Source: Deltaproteobacteria bacterium (GTDB taxonomy: Bacteria; SZUA-79; Acidulodesulfobacterales; Acidulodesulfobacteraceae). From it: a stretch of DNA of 64,000 bases. Position 1 is the first letter of the stretch. Each line of letters opens with the position of its first letter. Below the pieces are notes generated by a model. It saw only the letters and a program-made list of their open reading frames with translations. It had not been told where the DNA came from and searched no databases. Shown in pieces: positions 50,508-58,907 of this stretch. The DNA is taken from contig JAMDCP010000011.1 of assembly GCA_023489335.1 (NCBI GenBank), forward strand, positions 245,486 through 309,485, given 5' to 3'. Position numbers and translations under genes: made by a program.

Positions 50508-52954
50508 TCCGTATAAACACAATAAATAATGAAAATATAGGCGGTATAGTCGAGGATTTAAAAAACCGGCTGATAAAAGACGATTTTTTAATAATCGAGA
50601 TTCCCGCGGATTATTTAATATTAGATAATTTTGAAAAAAGATTAGACAGCTCAGGCATTTTGATTACGGAATTCGAATATAGAGGCAACCTGATATTGCT
50701 TAAACTGGCATCAGCCTCTCTCGCCGCCTCCCTGACGGAAGAAGCTCTCAACCTCACCTCCAACCACGATTTGTTTGCTTTTAATCCTTATAACCTTTCT
50801 CTTGCAATAAATAAAAATAACTGTCATAGCGAGACAGAAAAGATTGATTTTGCATATCTTAAAACCTGCCTTTTAACATTCCCTTTCAGTTTATTAAAAG
50901 AGATTTATGTTAAAAATATTCTTGAAAATTTTGATTACGATGAAAATGAATTTTTCTTTAAAGAGTTTTATAGAATGACGGCATTTGGCGGCAAGCTGCA
51001 TTTAGAGGTGAGCGATATTCCTTTTTATTTTAAGTTATATAATGAGATAAAAATAAAAAGACCCGATTCTATGGATTTATTGCCGGCAATAAGGGAATAT
51101 GAAAAGACAACCAAGGAATACTCCGAAAGCCGCTATAAGTTATTTGCTCCGGAAATGCTAATTAGCCGCTCCCTTAAAGATAATAGTTTAAAAAGCATTT
51201 ATTCGCATGACCTTTTAAAAGCCTATTTAGAATATTGTGGTTTTATAAATGTTTTTCCAAGAGTGAGCGCAGCGGATTATGAAGCCGGAAAAATTGGGAT
51301 GGATGCGGTAAAGATGGGGCTAAAAGAGTTTGCGGCATTGCCCAAAAAAGTGTTATTAAGGGCTGTTTCGGGATGTTATGACGATTTGCTTGAGTTTAGC
51401 GTATTTATAAGAAATCTGCATAACGCTTATAACAATTGGGATTTATATCTTATAACGGATAATTGCGATTTTTTTGAAAATAATATTTACTTAAAATATT
51501 TAAGCAGTACAATGACCGATGAAAATGTCGATTATACTATTATATTAGATAATGCTAAAAATCTGCCGGTGGTAGATTATGCCTTAAAGTTTGTAAGTAG
51601 CGGAAAGCCCGATATATTTATAAGCGAAAAGGATGTTGCAGAATCTTATGACCTTTTAAGAAACGCAGGCATTAATCTCAACGAAAAATTTGCCATATTA
51701 GATACCGATTTCATAGATAACAAGGAAGAAACCTATATATTAAATATTATAGAAAAGGATTTTTCTTATCTAAGAGATTTTAAAGTTTTAAATATCTCCC
51801 TTAAAGAGCAAAACATGCTGACTTTAAAAAAATTAGCGGTAATAATAAGCCTTGCATCATTTTATGGCGGCGGCGGTTTTTTTTATGGGTTAGCCGATGG
51901 TTTATGGGTTCCTTCTTATAATAAAGAAATTGATAAGTTTAATTATAGAAGGAGCAAAGAAGATATTGACCTGTCTATTATAATTCCCGTATTTAATAAT
52001 ATTGAATATACTAAAAATTGCTTAAATTCATTGTTTAAAAATCATCCGCTTTTAAATTTTGAAATAATCGTAATAAATAATGCCTCAACCGACGGAACGC
52101 AAGAGTTTCTGAATGGTTTTGATTATCTGGATAACTTTACCATTATACGCAACGATTCTAATCTGGGCTATGCGCATGCTTGCAATCAAGGGGCAAAAAT
52201 AAGCAAAGGTAAATATTTATACTTTTTAAATAATGATACCATCGTATTTAAAGGCGCGATTGACGAACTTTTTAACACATTGGAAAGCGCAGGGGATGAA
52301 TTCGGCATGGCAGGTTCATTGCTTTTTTATCCGGATGGGAAACTGCAGCATGGCGGGGTTGCGTTCAGCAGCGAAGGAACCGCTTATCATCTTTTTAGAA
52401 ATACGGAAATAATAGGGTGCAAGAACCTGATGTTTAAAAATGCCATATTTTTAAAGAAGTGCAATAGTGTCACAGCGGCTTCAATGATAATAAAAAGGAC
52501 TCTTTTTTTTGACATCGGCGCTTTTGACGAAAGTTATAAAAACGGGTTTGAGGATATCGATTTATGCCTTAAAATCAGGCGGCTAAAAAAAGATATTATA
52601 TTTAATCCGAAAAGCATGCTTATACATTTTGAAGAAAAGACGGAAGGCAGAAAGAAATTTGACATGCAAAACCAGATTAATTTTCAAAACAAGTGGAAAT
52701 TTAGCTTTAGGCAGGATGATAATATTTTTGCCGAAATTAGCGATATGAGGATGTTTCTTGAACCAGCGACCTTTCGGATACTTAATTATTCCATAAGCGA
52801 AATTAAAATGATGGAAGAAGAATTATATAAACTGTTTAATTTAGGAAACTATAAGGACGCTTTAGAAATAGCGGAACATATATTAAAACATGATTCTTTA
52901 AACATAAAAGCTTACAGAAAGAAAATAGAAATAGAAATGTTACAAAAAAACTAA
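50504..52954 (+). CDS. Multidomain glycosyltransferase (methyltransferase-like + GT9-like remnant + GT2)
   Basis: 816 residues. The first ~270 residues look like the C-terminal half of a class I methyltransferase (FYRMTAFGGKLHLEVSDIPF, then HDLLKAYLEYCGFINVFPRV), without the SAM-binding Gly motif. Residues ~285-470 resemble a worn GT9 domain (FKVLNISLKEQNMLTLKKL, SLASFYGGGGFFYGLADGLWVP). Residues ~487-740 are a GT2 domain: DLSIIIPVFNNIEYTKNCLNSLF, IIVINNASTDGTQEFL, YLYFLNNDTIV (DxD-like) and GGFDE-like GAFDESYKNGFEDIDLCLKIRR. A TPR-like C-terminus (LFNLGNYKDALEIAEHIL) ends it. Last gene of the glycosylation unit. Confidence 0.75.
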   Translation: MIRINTINNENIGGIVEDLKNRLIKDDFLIIEIPADYLILDNFEKRLDSSGILITEFEYRGNLILLKLASASLAASLTEEALNLTSNHDLFAFNPYNLSLAINKNNCHSETEKIDFAYLKTCLLTFPFSLLKEIYVKNILENFDYDENEFFFKEFYRMTAFGGKLHLEVSDIPFYFKLYNEIKIKRPDSMDLLPAIREYEKTTKEYSESRYKLFAPEMLISRSLKDNSLKSIYSHDLLKAYLEYCGFINVFPRVSAADYEAGKIGMDAVKMGLKEFAALPKKVLLRAVSGCYDDLLEFSVFIRNLHNAYNNWDLYLITDNCDFFENNIYLKYLSSTMTDENVDYTIILDNAKNLPVVDYALKFVSSGKPDIFISEKDVAESYDLLRNAGINLNEKFAILDTDFIDNKEETYILNIIEKDFSYLRDFKVLNISLKEQNMLTLKKLAVIISLASFYGGGGFFYGLADGLWVPSYNKEIDKFNYRRSKEDIDLSIIIPVFNNIEYTKNCLNSLFKNHPLLNFEIIVINNASTDGTQEFLNGFDYLDNFTIIRNDSNLGYAHACNQGAKISKGKYLYFLNNDTIVFKGAIDELFNTLESAGDEFGMAGSLLFYPDGKLQHGGVAFSSEGTAYHLFRNTEIIGCKNLMFKNAIFLKKCNSVTAASMIIKRTLFFDIGAFDESYKNGFEDIDLCLKIRRLKKDIIFNPKSMLIHFEEKTEGRKKFDMQNQINFQNKWKFSFRQDDNIFAEISDMRMFLEPATFRILNYSISEIKMMEEELYKLFNLGNYKDALEIAEHILKHDSLNIKAYRKKIEIEMLQKN

Positions 52955-53030
52955 ATATGATAAGGCTTTAACATTAGATAGGCTAAATATATAGTAACTA
53001 TTAGGGGGATTCCAATGGGTTTAGGGAATT

Positions 53031-53213
53031 ATGAAACAAACTTACGCCCGTTCACTGGATGATATTCTCAATTTAGCCAGACGATACGGATTATCCGCTT
53101 ATGATGCTTCGTATCTAGAATTGGCTTTGCGGGAAAACCTTCTGTTAGCCACCCTGGATGAGGATTTAACTAAAGCTGCCAAAAAAGCCAGAGCAAAAAT
53201 TTATTATGTTTGA
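53031..53213 (+). pseudogene. 3' remnant of a vapC PIN-domain toxin gene
   Basis: About 60 codons, SLDDILNLARRYGLSAYDASYLELALRENLLLATLDEDLTKAAKKA, match the C-terminal half of VapC-type PIN domains (the YDASYLELA and LATLDxDL acidic motifs). The N-terminal half with the first catalytic Asp is missing, and no vapB lies upstream. The ATG at 53031 is only the first in-frame one. The last part (53134-53185) is repeated exactly at 54692-54743. Confidence 0.75.
53134..53185 (+). repeat. 52-bp direct repeat, left copy
   Basis: AAAACCTTCTGTTAGCCACC..GCTGCCAAAAA, identical over 52 bp to 54692-54743. Here it is part of the vapC remnant. The two copies are 1,558 bp apart and flank the ATPase gene. Confidence 0.95.
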
Positions 53214-53245
53214 AAAAGGTGTCTGAAAAAGATTTATTTTATTTC
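53213..53245. repeat. Decayed end of the MITE-like element (copy K)
   Basis: GAAAAAGGTGTC-TGAAAAA-GATTTATTTTATT resembles the element's terminal sequence with a 7-base insertion. It begins at the stop codon of the vapC remnant. Confidence 0.45.
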
Positions 53246-53344
53246 TCACGTATTGCCGCATTTACGCAGATTATTACAGCATGTTCTTGAGTTCTCAAAA
53301 ATTTTACGGTTTAAAAGACGATAAGACTTCTTAATAGTTTATCC

Positions 53345-53382
53345 TTGACATAAGGAAATATTTGATATATTATTTCCTTATG
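53345..53382 (+). promoter_or_regulatory. Promoter with overlapping 12-bp palindrome for the ATPase gene
   Basis: TTGACA (53345-53350), 17 bp, TATTAT (53368-53373). A perfect inverted repeat CATAAGGAAATA (53349-53360) / TATTTCCTTATG (53371-53382), spacer 10, overlaps the promoter and runs into the ATG at 53380. Transcription would start near that ATG, so the message may be leaderless. The palindrome looks like an operator. Confidence 0.65.
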
Positions 53383-54675
53383 CAAAAGAAAGATATTCTA
53401 AAAACAATCATAAGGGGATTTCATACCGAAGATATCCCTCTGTTTATACGCAGAAACATTGAACTGCCGTTAAATTCATCGAAAATCATAACGGTAACAG
53501 GGCCTAGAAGAGCCGGCAAGACATACCTCGTTTTTCAGCACATACAAGAGCTTATCTCTAAAAACGTAAGCAAGGAGAAAATTTTATATTTAAATTTTGA
53601 AGATGAAAGGATAGAACTGTCTCAGAACGAGCTCGACCTTATACTTCAATCCTATAGAGAGCTTTATCCTGAAATAAAGCTATCAGATTGCTATTTCTTC
53701 TTCGATGAAATCCAGAATTTAACAGGATGGGAAAGGTTTATCAGAAGAATTTACGATACCGTCTGTAAAAATATTTTTATTACAGGTTCCAATTCGAGGC
53801 TGCTTAGCAGCGAAATAGCCTCATCGCTTCGCGGAAGAACGCTAAAATACGAAGTTTATCCGCTGATGTTCAGGGAATTTCTTTTATTTAAAAAGTTTAA
53901 TTTTAAGCCGGAAATCGACCTGTTCGATTCCGTAAAAAAAGCTGTTTTAATAAAGCTTTTCAACGAGTATTTGCAATACGGAGGGTTTCCGGAAATTGTC
54001 TTGCTCGAAGAAAATCTTAAGCTAAAAACCCTCCAGGAATACTTCGAGGTTATGCTATACAGGGATATTGCCGAAAGATATTCAGTCAGGGATACGCTTG
54101 TTTTAAAGTATTTCCTGAAAAGACTTGCGGAAAGCGTTACAAAGCCATATTCAATACATAAGATATACAACGAACTTAAATCAAACCAGATAAAGGTCGG
54201 AAAAGACACTCTTTATAAATTCATTGATTACGCCGAAGACGTTTATATGATAAAAACCATAAAAAAACATTATAATTCTATTATCAAAACCGAACTTGCC
54301 GAAAAAAAAGCCTACCTTGCAGATACAGGGCTTCTCGCCGCTATTAAAATGATTAATGGAAATAATCTTGGAGCGCTGCTCGAGAACCTTGTCTCTCATG
54401 AATTATCCGCAAGACATCAAGACATAGTTTTTTTTAAAGAAAGAAACAAATGCGACTTCATAGTAAACAAACGCAATTGCTTTCAGATTTGCTTCGATTT
54501 AGGTACCTACGAAACCAAAAAAAGAGAGATAGCCGGACTTAAAGAGGCATGCAGGTTCGTTGGTACCAATAAAGGTTACATACTGACTATGGATGAAAAA
54601 TTCGATATCAAAGAAAGCGGTATAAATATAGCGGTCTTACCGGTGTTCGAATTTATATTGTCCGATATAATTTAG
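53380..54675 (+). CDS. AAA_14/DUF4143 predicted ATPase
   Basis: 431 residues from ATG 53380 (an in-frame TTG at 53362 lies within the promoter and is unlikely). Walker A GPRRAGKT (41-48), Walker B YFFFDEIQN (105-113), sensor FITGSNSRLLS, then SSLRGRTLKYEVYPLMFREFL, which is diagnostic of the AAA_14 family; the C-terminal DUF4143 part (~205-430) has YGGFPEIV and a PD-(D/E)XK-like end (FFKERNKCDFIVNK). Function unknown; these genes are common, mobile-looking and patchily distributed. Flanked by a 52-bp direct repeat inside a vapC remnant. Confidence 0.88.
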   Translation: MQKKDILKTIIRGFHTEDIPLFIRRNIELPLNSSKIITVTGPRRAGKTYLVFQHIQELISKNVSKEKILYLNFEDERIELSQNELDLILQSYRELYPEIKLSDCYFFFDEIQNLTGWERFIRRIYDTVCKNIFITGSNSRLLSSEIASSLRGRTLKYEVYPLMFREFLLFKKFNFKPEIDLFDSVKKAVLIKLFNEYLQYGGFPEIVLLEENLKLKTLQEYFEVMLYRDIAERYSVRDTLVLKYFLKRLAESVTKPYSIHKIYNELKSNQIKVGKDTLYKFIDYAEDVYMIKTIKKHYNSIIKTELAEKKAYLADTGLLAAIKMINGNNLGALLENLVSHELSARHQDIVFFKERNKCDFIVNKRNCFQICFDLGTYETKKREIAGLKEACRFVGTNKGYILTMDEKFDIKESGINIAVLPVFEFILSDII

Positions 54676-54691
54676 CAATAAATGAAAACTA

Positions 54692-54743
54692 AAAACCTTC
54701 TGTTAGCCACCCTGGATGAGGATTTAACTAAAGCTGCCAAAAA
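54692..54743 (+). repeat. 52-bp direct repeat, right copy
   Basis: Identical to 53134-53185. Only about 17 codons of vapC (NLLLATLDEDLTKAAK) are present here and the sequence then diverges. The stretch to 54963 is AT-rich; I see nothing else I can support in it. Confidence 0.95.
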
Positions 54744-54963
54744 TATGATACCGATATGCAGATATAGCAAATATAATATAATTGATGTAAAATATACATC
54801 ATATGTAAATGGGTTGCGTATTCCGTTTAGCCGCTGCACGCAGTCTATAGCAATAATTAAAATAGCTTATAATTTCGTCAACGACGAGACGAACCCAGCG
54901 GAAGTACTTTAAAACTTCCACTAATAATTATCGATAAGTAGAAAGATACAATCTAAAATCACT

Positions 54964-56448
54964 ATGAAATTAGGCACTAAAAAATCAGCCAACCTTGTTC
55001 TTTTATTATTTTTTATTATATTTATAGGAACGTTTTTTATTAACCTGCCAGGCATATGGGGACAAATACTAAAAAGAGCCGCCGAGGCTGCATTAATTGG
55101 CGGGATTGCCGACTGGTTTGCGGTTACGGCTCTTTTTAAACATCCGTTTAATCTTTCCTGTATTCCCCACACTAATATTATAGAAAATAATAAAAATAAA
55201 ATTATAGATGGCGTAACCCGCATAGTAAACGAAAAATGGCTCAGCAAGGAGTTTCTCGGCAAAGAAATAAATAAAATTGACTTTTACGATGTAATCGAAA
55301 AGAGTCTTAAAAAAGATAAATATAATAAAAAAATAAGATTTAATGCAAGAAAATATATGATTAAATTTCTAAAATATTCAAAGACCGAAAAATTTAATAA
55401 ATATTTATTGGATTTAATAAATAGAACCTTGGATTCGGCTGACTTAGCCGCTAAAATTTCAAACGGTATTGTAGCTTTTTTAGAAAGCAAAGATTTTGAC
55501 AAAACTTACGATATGCTGGCAGTCCGCATAAAAAATTACATAGCGGCATACGATTCGATAAATTTGACGGAAATAACAGATTTGATAAAAATATTTGCCG
55601 AAAAATCGATAAACGACAATTTTGATAACGCAATGATGAGCCTTTGCGATTTTACAGTTCAAATAGTCGACGAAAACAAATCTTCGTTAAAAGAAAAAAT
55701 AGTTGACGTTATCAACAAGTATAAAGAAAATACCTTTCTTAGAGAGCTTGCCGTTTATTTTGCACAGAAAACGAATATTCTTAATATCGAAAATTTATCC
55801 GATGAAATAATAGCCGAGATAAAAAACTTTGTAATCGATATTAAAAATAATCCGTCTAACGCTGTAAGGCTTGAAATAAAAAAATATGCATTAAATAAAT
55901 TAAACATTATTGAAACCCTTTTTTATCAAAATCTTGACACATTTAAAGATTATATCTCAAACTATATTGACAGCTATAAAGGAAAAAATCTTTTTAAAAA
56001 TAAGCTATTAAATATAATAAAATTGGATGAAACAAGCGAAAATAAAATTTTAAAGCAATTTGACAAACAGATAAAAGGATGGATCGTTGCCGCAAGTTTA
56101 AACATCGTTAAAACGATAATAGACAATAATAATATTTATATATTCAATAAAAGCTTATTTAAAGAAAAATTCGACTATGTAATAAGCTTAATTCTGAGGG
56201 AAGCCGAAAACAAAAAAACCGCTATAAATTTATTTTTCCGAGAAAAAACCGTATATGCAATGAAAGTTAACCATTCTATAATAGGAAAATTAGTCCGCGG
56301 ATATTTAGAAAGTTTAGATAATAAAGAATTGGTAGCCCAGATAGAATCTAAAATAGGAAACGATCTTCAATACATAAGAATAAACGGAGCTTTAGTCGGC
56401 TCTTTAGTAGGCATAGCAATAGCGATTATAACTTTTTTCTTAAAATAA
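54964..56448 (+). CDS. DUF445 family membrane protein
   Basis: 494 residues. An N-terminal transmembrane helix (~10-28) and the family core KRAAEAALIGGIADWFAVTALFKHPFNLSCIPHTNIIENNKNKI identify DUF445 (YjiN/YheB-like). A long helical, charged middle (~75-440) and a C-terminal transmembrane helix (LVGSLVGIAIAIITFFLK) follow. Function unknown. Richer in Lys/Asn/Ile than its neighbours, consistent with high AT content. Lies alone between the ATPase region and aroB. No ribosome-binding site seen. Confidence 0.85.
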   Translation: MKLGTKKSANLVLLLFFIIFIGTFFINLPGIWGQILKRAAEAALIGGIADWFAVTALFKHPFNLSCIPHTNIIENNKNKIIDGVTRIVNEKWLSKEFLGKEINKIDFYDVIEKSLKKDKYNKKIRFNARKYMIKFLKYSKTEKFNKYLLDLINRTLDSADLAAKISNGIVAFLESKDFDKTYDMLAVRIKNYIAAYDSINLTEITDLIKIFAEKSINDNFDNAMMSLCDFTVQIVDENKSSLKEKIVDVINKYKENTFLRELAVYFAQKTNILNIENLSDEIIAEIKNFVIDIKNNPSNAVRLEIKKYALNKLNIIETLFYQNLDTFKDYISNYIDSYKGKNLFKNKLLNIIKLDETSENKILKQFDKQIKGWIVAASLNIVKTIIDNNNIYIFNKSLFKEKFDYVISLILREAENKKTAINLFFREKTVYAMKVNHSIIGKLVRGYLESLDNKELVAQIESKIGNDLQYIRINGALVGSLVGIAIAIITFFLK

Positions 56449-56577
56449 ATCGCATATGCCCACGTGATTTATTTTGTTTCCCACAATCGGGATTTGAGCA
56501 ATATTTTCTGTTGTTTCTGTTGTTTCATTGTTGACATTAGCAGAAAAATGATATTAAAATTATAAGGTATTATACTA

Positions 56578-57747
56578 ATGCACGAAAAAAAGACGATATT
56601 TTACCGGGCATATAACGAGGCAATGAAAATCAGGGTAGATTTAAGCAGTTCAACCAAAGACAGCAGTTATGATATTTTAATAGGTTCGGGGATTGTCAAC
56701 GCAAAAGCAGGCGATGAAATTATAAATGTTTTTAACTCGGCAGGTTTAAAAAACCGCGCATTCGTTATAACCTCCGAAACCGTTTCCGGTTTATACCGCT
56801 CGCTTCTTAATGGTTTTTTAGAAAATGCCGGCATTAAACCGGTTGTTTTATCCTTACCCGACGGCGAAGGCACAAAAAGCCTTAAGTATCTTTCTTATAT
56901 TTACGATGAACTTATTAAAAACAGGTTCGAGAGAGGGGACTTTATAATTGCTTTCGGCGGCGGCGTTATCGGAGACCTGTCGGGATTTGCGGCGGCTACT
57001 TACCTGAGGGGAATAAATTTTATCCAGATTCCTACCACTCTGCTTGCGGATGTAGATTCCAGCGTGGGCGGAAAAACCGGCATAGACCATCCGGGAGGCA
57101 AAAACCTTATCGGGGCATTTTACCAGCCGAGATGCGTAATCATCGATGTGGATTTTCTTGATACCCTTAGCGAGCGTGAACTCAAAAACGGCTTTGCCGA
57201 GGTTATAAAATACGGCGCAGTTATAGATAACGAATTTTTTATATACTTAGAAAATAATTACGAAAAAATCCTTTCCCGCCATAAAGACAGCTTGATGCAT
57301 ATCATCGAAAAATCATGCGCCATTAAGGCGGATGTCGTTAATAAAGATGAAAAAGAGGCAGGGCTAAGGTCGGTACTAAATTTTGGACATAGTCTCGGGC
57401 ATGCCATTGAAACGCTTTATAACTATGAAACCGTTAAACACGGCGAGGCAATCGCTATAGGAATGGTATTTGCCTCGATGCTTTCTGAAGATTTAGGGCT
57501 TTGCACCGGCGAGACGGCAGGCAGGGTCAAAACCCTGATTAAAAATTCAGGGCTTCCCGTGAAGGTTCCGGACTTTTCCCCCGAAGAGTATATTAACGCA
57601 ATGAAACTCGATAAAAAGGTGAAGGGTAAGCTAATTAAATTTGTTCTTATAAAAGATATAGGCAGTTTTGTCTTTAAAGAGCTGGATTTTGAATATCTCA
57701 TGAAATTTTTAAAGAAAATAAAGGATAGAAGGTTAGATAATTTATAA
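56578..57747 (+). CDS. aroB: 3-Dehydroquinate synthase
   Basis: Second step of the shikimate pathway, DAHP to 3-dehydroquinate, NAD- and metal-dependent. 389 residues, with DGEGTKSLKYLSYIYDELI, FGGGVIGDLSGFAAATYLRGINFIQIPTTLLADVDSSVGGKTGIDHPGGKNLIGAFYQP and NFGHSLGHAIETLYNYETVKHGEAIAIGM, which holds the metal-binding His residues. The first ~15 residues (MHEKKTIFYRAYNEA) may not belong; ATG 56623 is an alternative start but its ribosome-binding site is too close. Normally next to aroK; here aroK is at 39.7 kb. Confidence 0.94.
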   Translation: MHEKKTIFYRAYNEAMKIRVDLSSSTKDSSYDILIGSGIVNAKAGDEIINVFNSAGLKNRAFVITSETVSGLYRSLLNGFLENAGIKPVVLSLPDGEGTKSLKYLSYIYDELIKNRFERGDFIIAFGGGVIGDLSGFAAATYLRGINFIQIPTTLLADVDSSVGGKTGIDHPGGKNLIGAFYQPRCVIIDVDFLDTLSERELKNGFAEVIKYGAVIDNEFFIYLENNYEKILSRHKDSLMHIIEKSCAIKADVVNKDEKEAGLRSVLNFGHSLGHAIETLYNYETVKHGEAIAIGMVFASMLSEDLGLCTGETAGRVKTLIKNSGLPVKVPDFSPEEYINAMKLDKKVKGKLIKFVLIKDIGSFVFKELDFEYLMKFLKKIKDRRLDNL

Positions 57748-57809
57748 CCGACACTCTCCTGGAATTAAAAATAAAAAATTTCGAAAAGGGTAGGTCAAAT
57801 CAAGAGGTC

Positions 57810-58745
57810 ATGGCAATACAAGTTGATGAATTAGAAAGAGAAATAGACTCATATATTTCATACCTTAAGATAGAAAAAGGGTTAAGCCCCAATACTGTTT
57901 CGTCATATCATCTGGATTTAATGAAGTTTCATAAGTATGCCGCGGAAAAGGAGATCGATTTTAAGACTGCATCGCCTTTGTTTTTTCAGGATTTTTTGGG
58001 ATACCTGGCGGAAAACAACCTAAACGGAAAAACGAGGGCAAGGTTTTATTCTTCCGTTAAAGGGTTTTATAAATATTTATTTAAACACAGGAAAATCGCC
58101 GAGTTTCCGTTTAAGGATATAGAATATCCTTTTGTTGCCCAAAAACTGCCGGAATTTCTTACGAAAGATGAGATTGGCAGGATTTTAAGCGTTGATTTTA
58201 AAAATAAAGGCGGCAGAAATAAAGCAAAAGAAAGTTCAGATTTTGAAAATATAAGGAATAAAGTCATTTTAGAGCTTTTATACTCAAGCGGTTTAAGGAT
58301 TTCCGAGCTGGCGGGAATAAAATTAGAAAATTTTAATTTCGATATGAATTTTATCAGGGTGCGGGGCAAGGGTTCGAAAGAAAGGATTGTTCCGTTCGGC
58401 ATCCCCGTTAAAGAGGTTTTAAAAAGCTATTTGCCGTTAAGGCGGCAATATGAAAAATTGAGTAAAAGTTATATGTTCATTACAAAAAGAGGGCTTCCGT
58501 TTACAAGGCAGGGATTATGGAAGATAATTAAAAAGGCGGCGCTTCTTGCAAACATAGATAAAAACATTACGCCTCATATGTTAAGGCATACATTTGCCAC
58601 ACACCTTTTAGAGGGCGGGGCGGATTTAAGGTCTATTCAGCAGATGCTGGGCCATTCAAGCATATCTACAACGGAAATATATACCCATACGGACATATCC
58701 CATTTAAAAGCGCAGCATTCCAAGTTTCATCCAAGGAATAAATAA
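57810..58745 (+). CDS. xerD: XerC/XerD-type tyrosine recombinase
   Basis: 311 residues. N-terminal SAM-like core-binding domain (YISYLKIEKGLSPNTVSSYHLDL..KGFYKYLFKHRKI) and a catalytic domain with LLYSSGLRISELAGI (first Arg), GKGSKERIVPFG (Lys loop), HMLRHTFATHLLEGGADLRSIQQMLGHSSISTTEIYTHT (HxxR, His and Tyr nucleophile). Standard length for the chromosome-dimer resolvase at dif sites; XerC versus XerD is not decided. It lies among housekeeping genes, so a mobile-element integrase is unlikely. AGAGGTC ribosome-binding site before the ATG. Confidence 0.9.
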   Translation: MAIQVDELEREIDSYISYLKIEKGLSPNTVSSYHLDLMKFHKYAAEKEIDFKTASPLFFQDFLGYLAENNLNGKTRARFYSSVKGFYKYLFKHRKIAEFPFKDIEYPFVAQKLPEFLTKDEIGRILSVDFKNKGGRNKAKESSDFENIRNKVILELLYSSGLRISELAGIKLENFNFDMNFIRVRGKGSKERIVPFGIPVKEVLKSYLPLRRQYEKLSKSYMFITKRGLPFTRQGLWKIIKKAALLANIDKNITPHMLRHTFATHLLEGGADLRSIQQMLGHSSISTTEIYTHTDISHLKAQHSKFHPRNK

Positions 58746-58850
58746 ATACCCCGCTATTTTACCTACGGTAAATAGCACCCATTCCCCTTTTTCAAAAGGG
58801 GTGGCGGTCCGCCGCAAGCGGACCGACGGGGTATTTAAAAAAAGGGGAAT
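58744..58850. repeat. Nested pair of MITE-like cores in opposite orientation (copy I)
   Basis: A forward core begins TAAATACCCCGC, palindrome TATTTTACC-TAC-GGTAAATA, GCACCC; an inverted core follows: ATTCCCCTTTTTCAAAAGGGG, TGGCGGTCCGCC..GCGGACCGACGGGGTATTT; then AAAAAAGGGGAAT completes the first. It looks like one copy inserted in the other. Confidence 0.8.
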
Positions 58851-58907
58851 AACTAAAGAAAGAACGATTCCGGATTTTGCGCTTATCAAGGAACAACGAG
58901 GTTAAAA

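Noticed and set aside
53214..53361. tRNA or small RNA gene in the gap before the ATPase
   Set aside because: No cloverleaf or conserved TTCGA loop was found; only a decayed repeat end and the promoter/operator are visible.
54682..54912. Open frame of 76 codons starting with vapC-like residues
   Set aside because: Only the 52-bp duplicated part resembles a protein; the rest has no family features and no ribosome-binding site.
56442..56460. Further end fragment of the MITE-like element (AAAATAAATCGCATATGCC)
   Set aside because: Only about ten bases match and the rest diverges; likely chance in AT-rich DNA.
57810..58745. Integrase of a mobile element
   Set aside because: The recombinase is XerC/D-like in length and lies among housekeeping genes, with no att-like repeats or phage genes nearby.
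6416..58850. CRISPR array made of the recurring repeats
   Set aside because: Copies are kilobases apart, palindromic and variable; there are no regular spacers and no cas genes.
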